The position numbers and the translations under genes were made by a program. 64,000 nucleotides of DNA from Natronosalvus hydrolyticus (GTDB lineage Archaea > Halobacteriota > Halobacteria > Halobacteriales > Natrialbaceae), in assembly GCA_025517525.1 (NCBI GenBank), contig JAOPJZ010000007.1, forward strand, positions 1 to 64,000. Direction: 5' to 3'. Below the pieces are notes generated by a model. It was given only the letters and a program-made list of their open reading frames with translations, was not told the DNA's origin and made no database searches. The first letter of the stretch is position 1, and each line of letters starts with the position of its first letter. Positions 60,504 to 64,000 of the stretch are shown piece by piece.

Positions 60504-61685
60504 GTGTCTGAAATTCTCCTCCTCGCGGGCATCGTGGTCGCGATCTTCGTCGGCTACAACATCGGCGGGGCAACGACCGGGCCGGCCTTTGGTCCTGCAG
60601 TCGGCGCAAACGTCATCACGAAAGTCGGCGCCGCAGCGTTAATGTCGGTGTTTTTTTTCGTGGGTGCCTGGACGATCGGCCCCCAGGTCGTCGATACGCT
60701 GGGTACCCAACTCGTCACCGACAGCGATATTTTCACGCTCGAGGCCAACGTTGCTGTCCTCTTTTTCATTGGCGGTGCACTCTTTATCGGCAACTACGCA
60801 GGCGTTCCTGCATCGACGTCGATGACTGCTGTCGGCGCGATTGCCGCCCTCGGATATGCAACTGGCGAACTCAACATGGCCGTCGTGGGTGAAATTGCGA
60901 TCTGGTGGATCGTCGCGCCGATTATCGGCTTCTGGGTTTCGGGCGTCATTGGACGCTACTTTTATCCCCAAATCAATGCCTGGATCGCCATCGAACCGAA
61001 CCGCGACGGCGATCCGATGGTTTCGATGCAGCGGTCGGGATTGTTCCCGACAATCGGGTTCAGTGAAGGTGCACCCCGTCGAAAGAAATTCGGGGCAATC
61101 GTTGTCGTCGCAATCGGCTGTCTCATGGCCTTTAGCTCGGGGACAAGCAATATCGCCAACGCGATTGCCCCGATCTACGGTGCGGGGGGTCTCGAGATGG
61201 GGCCACTCATCGTTATCGGTTCGATCGCCGTCGCAGTCGGTGCGTTTACCATCGCCCGGCGAACACTCGACACCCTCGGCAACGACATCACGAAACTGCC
61301 GTTGACGGCGGCTATCGTCGTCGCGGTCGTCTCTTCGACGATCGTCATCTTCCTCTCGGCAATCGGCATCCCCGCGAGTTTCGTCGTCGTTGCAACGATG
61401 TCAATCGTTGGCCTCGGATGGGGACGAGCAACCCGAACCACGCGCCTCTCCGAGGCGGCCAGAGGTGAAGAACCGGCGGTCTCTGTCGGTGCACTGACGG
61501 CAGATGAAGCGGGCGAGGAAGCACCCGAAATCGGGGAAGAAGACGTTTCGGATATCCCTCAGGCGTCGGACCTGTTCAATCCCTCAACTACTGCTCGCGT
61601 CGTCCTGATGCAAAACGTCGTCCCGCTCATCTCGACGGTGGCGGCGTTTCTCACTTTCCGATTCGTCCCCATTTTCGGCTTTTGA
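60504..61685 (+). CDS. PiT-family inorganic phosphate transporter (copy 2)
   Basis: A 393-residue membrane permease with about ten segments. The signature stretches are TTGPAFGPAVGANVITKVGA and FSSGTSNIANAIAPIYGAG; the second keeps the SN-x-ANA pattern. A soluble acidic loop (about 315-355, GALTADEAGEEAPEIGEED) precedes the last segment. GTG at 60504 (MSEILLLAG) is preferred over TTG at 60498. It is a paralogue of the protein at 8306-9493. Confidence 0.9.
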   Translation: MSEILLLAGIVVAIFVGYNIGGATTGPAFGPAVGANVITKVGAAALMSVFFFVGAWTIGPQVVDTLGTQLVTDSDIFTLEANVAVLFFIGGALFIGNYAGVPASTSMTAVGAIAALGYATGELNMAVVGEIAIWWIVAPIIGFWVSGVIGRYFYPQINAWIAIEPNRDGDPMVSMQRSGLFPTIGFSEGAPRRKKFGAIVVVAIGCLMAFSSGTSNIANAIAPIYGAGGLEMGPLIVIGSIAVAVGAFTIARRTLDTLGNDITKLPLTAAIVVAVVSSTIVIFLSAIGIPASFVVVATMSIVGLGWGRATRTTRLSEAARGEEPAVSVGALTADEAGEEAPEIGEEDVSDIPQASDLFNPSTTARVVLMQNVVPLISTVAAFLTFRFVPIFGF

Positions 61686-61747
61686 ATCTCGTCCTCTCTC
61701 GAGTCGGGACTGTCTGGCCTGATAAACCGTTGCAAATGAACAGCAAG

Positions 61748-61754
61748 CTATACC
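61748..61754 (+). promoter_or_regulatory. TATA box of the ferredoxin gene
   Basis: CTATACC lies about 29 bases before the ATG at 61780, consistent with a leaderless mRNA. Confidence 0.55.
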
Positions 61755-61779
61755 AGTACGCACCTCGAAACCCAACGTG

Positions 61780-62169
61780 ATGCCCACGGTAGAATACCTC
61801 AACTACGAAGTGCTGGACGACCAGGGATGGGACATGGACGACGACGACCTCTTCGAGAACGCCGCCGATGCCGGCCTCGACGCCGAGGATTACGGCACTC
61901 TCGAAGTCAACGAAGGCGAGTACATCCTCGAGTCGGCTGAGGCGCAGGGCTACGACTGGCCCTTCTCGTGCCGTGCCGGTGCCTGTGCGAACTGTGCTGC
62001 CATCGTCAAAGAAGGCGAGATCCAGATGGACATGCAACAGATCCTCTCGGACGAGGAAGTCGAGGACAAAGACGTCCGCCTGACCTGTATCGGTACCGCC
62101 GAGACCGACGAGGTCAAAATCGTGTACAACGCGAAACACCTCGACTACCTGCAGAACCGCGTCATCTAA
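61780..62169 (+). CDS. Plant-type [2Fe-2S] ferredoxin, halophilic form
   Basis: A 129-residue electron carrier. Cluster ligands are Cys64, Cys69 and Cys72 in CRAGACANC plus Cys103 in RLTCIG. The very acidic insertion in the first 40 residues ([20 protein letters not shown]) is the known halophilic ferredoxin domain. It serves 2-oxoacid oxidoreductases and probably other flavoenzymes. The ATG at 61780 is preferred over GTG one codon upstream. Confidence 0.95.
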   Translation: MPTVEYLNYEVLDDQGWDMDDDDLFENAADAGLDAEDYGTLEVNEGEYILESAEAQGYDWPFSCRAGACANCAAIVKEGEIQMDMQQILSDEEVEDKDVRLTCIGTAETDEVKIVYNAKHLDYLQNRVI

Positions 62170-62258
62170 ACGACGCGTTCGCCAGGCCACCTTTTCAGTA
62201 TTTCACCTGGCTAGTGATTTCTCTTGGTCGATTGAGTATTCTGGACTGAGGTGGTATC

Positions 62259-62335
62259 GTACCCAGTGAAAAATCATTGGTGACCGTATCCCAAGACGAA
62301 ATCGAGGGACGTGTGTAACTGGTTTCACTGGCCAC
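62259..62335. repeat. Palindromic intergenic repeat, family 3, copy 2
   Basis: The 77-bp element has inverted ends GTACCCAGTGAA and TTCACTGGCCAC, flanked by TATC on both sides like copy 1 at 34169. It lies between the convergent ferredoxin and UspA genes. Confidence 0.55.
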
Positions 62336-62371
62336 TATCTCATCTACCCTGTAAAAACTGGTCGCTCGAGA

Positions 62372-62803
62372 TCACCGACAGATCGTGACGGGGACGTTCG
62401 ATTTGTCGACGACGCTTTTGGCGACGCTACCGACCAGTCGTTGGCGTTCATTCGAGAGGCCGCGATGGCCGACGTAGATCGCGTCGGCACCAACGTCGTC
62501 GGCGTGGTCGGTGATGGCGTTGGCCGGATGGCCAGCGAGCAGGGTCGTCTCGACGTCGAGTGTCACGTCGTGGGCCGTGAGGACGCCCTCGATCAATTCG
62601 GTCGCCTTCTCGAGGGTTTCCTCGCCGTACTCGACGGCCCGGTCGCCGCCAGGCATGACGATTTCGCCGTCGATCAGTTCGGTCTGTGGGGTCAACACGT
62701 GGACGACCTCGAGGCCCGCGTCGAGGGCGATAGCCTGGTGGGCGCTGTAGCGGATGGCCTCTTCGCTCTCGTCTGACCCATCGGTTGCAACGATGTAGTG
62801 CAT
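62372..62803 (-). CDS. Universal stress protein (UspA family)
   Basis: A 143-residue single-domain UspA protein. The nucleotide-binding motif G-x2-G-x9-G-S is present in VGHRGLSNERQRLVGSVAKS, and the start MHYIVATDGSDESEEAI is typical. Such proteins often sit near transporters in haloarchaea. Its partner is unknown. Confidence 0.92.
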   Translation of the reverse strand: MHYIVATDGSDESEEAIRYSAHQAIALDAGLEVVHVLTPQTELIDGEIVMPGGDRAVEYGEETLEKATELIEGVLTAHDVTLDVETTLLAGHPANAITDHADDVGADAIYVGHRGLSNERQRLVGSVAKSVVDKSNVPVTICR

Positions 62804-63506
62804 GGGTGAAGAGTGGTCTCGAGCGATACTAATCGGTGCTCGCTGTTCCCGGAGGTTGGGAACGTCACCTGTTTTGAAGACGTGACGGGCCAGTCGATAG
62901 AAAAGATACGCAGTTTATATCCCGATCGAACGTGCCGAAAATCGGTTCTCTTCGGTGGTGAAACAGGTTACTTGCGTGTAAGTGACGACTTTCCTGCAAG
63001 TAAGTGCAAAGGTGACTCACGGGTAACCGTTAGCGTACCTGAAAGTAAGCAGGTGCTGACGGTGATGTTCGAGGATAGGAGGTTCTCTGTTATGAATGCA
63101 AAATTGACATTACTAATAAACGAAGAAGACTATATTATTTACAAATGTCTTTTGAGCCTTCTTAGTGGTGTGTGACTGAGATATTAAACAAATAGCGATA
63201 CAATATGTTCTTTACATTTGTACTTTTTTGTTCATTGAACGCCAGTCTCGAGGACGCTTCTGGAGAGCGTCTAAATTAGGGTTAGGTTGACATTAACGCG
63301 ACTATTGCTTTTTCTGGCCATACCTGAACACTGACTATGCTATGTTGGTCCCTGACCGGTCAACGTTCAATCGATGAACAGTAGGATATACTTAATGTTT
63401 CTGGCCAGTGCCAACTGTTTGTTGGGTGGCAACATCTACTGGGGTATGCGCTAACTACCAGGGGGGAGATCTTGCCGTCGATGCCCACACAGAAGGGGGA
63501 AACACG
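62804..63506. other. AT-rich intergenic region with small palindromes
   Basis: The base composition drops sharply compared with the rest of the window. A 120-residue frame at 62813-63175 is Cys/Lys-rich and non-acidic, so probably not a gene. Palindromes GTTCA-T-TGAAC (about 63231-63241) and GTTCA-ATCGA-TGAAC (about 63366-63380), a GACGCT/AGCGTC hairpin near 63255 and GTAAGTG repeats near 62979-63005 are visible. These may be regulatory sites for the following gene. Confidence 0.5.
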
Positions 63507-64000
63507 ATGAAAACTAGCCTTCAACACGACATAAAGGGGGGAATAGGCATCCATAAACGGGATGAACCGAGAAGGATATCGCGGAGCGATATCTTCGACA
63601 TACTTAGTAATTATCGTCGCGTTTGCGTCATTCAGTACTTACAGAACGTGGATAAAGAGATAGTCGAACTACGAGACGTCGTCGATTACGTTACCGACCA
63701 GGAGACGTCCGACTCACCGGAAGAGAGTAATTACAGCAACCGAAAGAGCGTCTATACGGCGTTACGGCAGACCCATCTACCGAAACTCGACGACCTCGAT
63801 ATCATCGAATACGACAAGGCTCGAGGTGAGATGCGCCTCACGCCCCGTGCCGAGCAGGTACGAATGTACCTCGAGTACGTGCCGGAGAACGACATTCCCT
63901 GGCACGTCCACTACCTCGGCCTGACCGCACTGAGCGGCCTGTTGGTACTGACGACTCATCTCGGACTCTATCCGTTCAGTATCGGATGGGGAACGCTCAC
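63507..64000 (+). CDS. DUF7344-like helix-turn-helix membrane protein, partial
   Basis: The start of a gene that runs off the window; 164 residues are visible. After a polar N-terminus, a winged-helix-like domain appears: RSDIFDILSNYRRVCVIQYL, VYTALRQTHLPKLDDLDII, then RGEMRLTPRAEQVRMYLEYV. A membrane segment begins near residue 145 (LGLTALSGLLVLTTHLGL). This matches haloarchaeal DUF7344 proteins, probably membrane-linked regulators. Codon use in the first third (ATA, AGT, TTA) is unlike neighbouring core genes, suggesting recent transfer. Confidence 0.8.
   Translation, partial: MKTSLQHDIKGGIGIHKRDEPRRISRSDIFDILSNYRRVCVIQYLQNVDKEIVELRDVVDYVTDQETSDSPEESNYSNRKSVYTALRQTHLPKLDDLDIIEYDKARGEMRLTPRAEQVRMYLEYVPENDIPWHVHYLGLTALSGLLVLTTHLGLYPFSIGWGTL

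Noticed and set aside
62813..63175. 120-residue frame downstream of uspA
   Set aside because: Cys- and Lys-rich, not acidic, no recognisable fold, and lies in AT-rich sequence where chance frames are weak evidence.

Overview
The window is chromosomal DNA of a halophilic archaeon, most likely of the Natrialba/Haloterrigena/Natronorubrum group. The evidence is high GC with very frequent CTCGAG, strongly acidic proteins, many probable leaderless genes with a TATA-like box about 25-30 bases before the start codon, Tat signal peptides ending in haloarchaeal lipoboxes, a PGF-CTERM-type surface protein, an archaeal Azf glucose-6-phosphate dehydrogenase, an F420:NADP oxidoreductase and a ba3-type terminal oxidase. 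The species assignment is an inference.

Layout. 1-11 kb: the frameshifted 5' part of a TAXI/TRAP receptor gene, an S9 peptidase, a zinc/manganese-type ABC importer with a DtxR-like operator candidate, uracil phosphoribosyltransferase, a DUF5828-like protein and a first PiT-like phosphate permease. 11-17.5 kb: CNNM/CorC-type membrane protein, GDPD phosphodiesterase, F420 oxidoreductase, DUF4382 lipoprotein and thioredoxin, interspersed with small palindromic repeats and a large unexplained non-coding stretch. 17.5-31 kb: pyrG-guaAb operon, tryptophanase-like lyase, azf, thpR, DUF309, M29 aminopeptidase, YhhQ-type transporter, cold-shock protein, a PGF-CTERM protein and an MFS transporter. 31-38.8 kb: a DUF4397/halocyanin lipoprotein, a very regular array of four perfect hairpins, two tiny convergent membrane-protein genes, PAP2, Nudix, FAD monooxygenase, MOSC, YqcI/YcgG and Hsp20 genes. 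38.9-46.6 kb: a terminal-oxidase locus. A CcoI/FixI-like copper ATPase, a SafE-like membrane protein and a His-tailed small protein diverge from the ba3 oxidase genes; two more small membrane genes follow. 46.8-62.8 kb: ileS, a three-gene membrane cluster resembling an ABC exporter without its ATPase, aldehyde ferredoxin oxidoreductase, an NMT1/SsuABC-like importer, an MBL-fold hydrolase, hisA, a second PiT permease, 2Fe-2S ferredoxin and UspA. From 62.8 kb to the end the sequence becomes AT-rich and ends in a truncated DUF7344-like helix-turn-helix membrane gene, suggesting the edge of an accessory region.

The most interesting signals are non-coding. (1) Five dispersed elements of 81-82 bp share ends and a pairing pattern with compensatory changes; four lie in sense orientation just after a gene, three of them exactly at the stop codon. 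(2) A 128-bp structure at 32838-32965 has an 11-bp outer stem around four 7-8 bp triloop hairpins, each separated by exactly 7 bases. (3) The palindrome TTCCCA-N5-TGGGAA, or a one-mismatch form, occurs before three transcription units of the oxidase locus. (4) An orphan hairpin resembling IS200/IS605 ends lies beside the copper ATPase gene. No rRNA, tRNA or CRISPR array was found.
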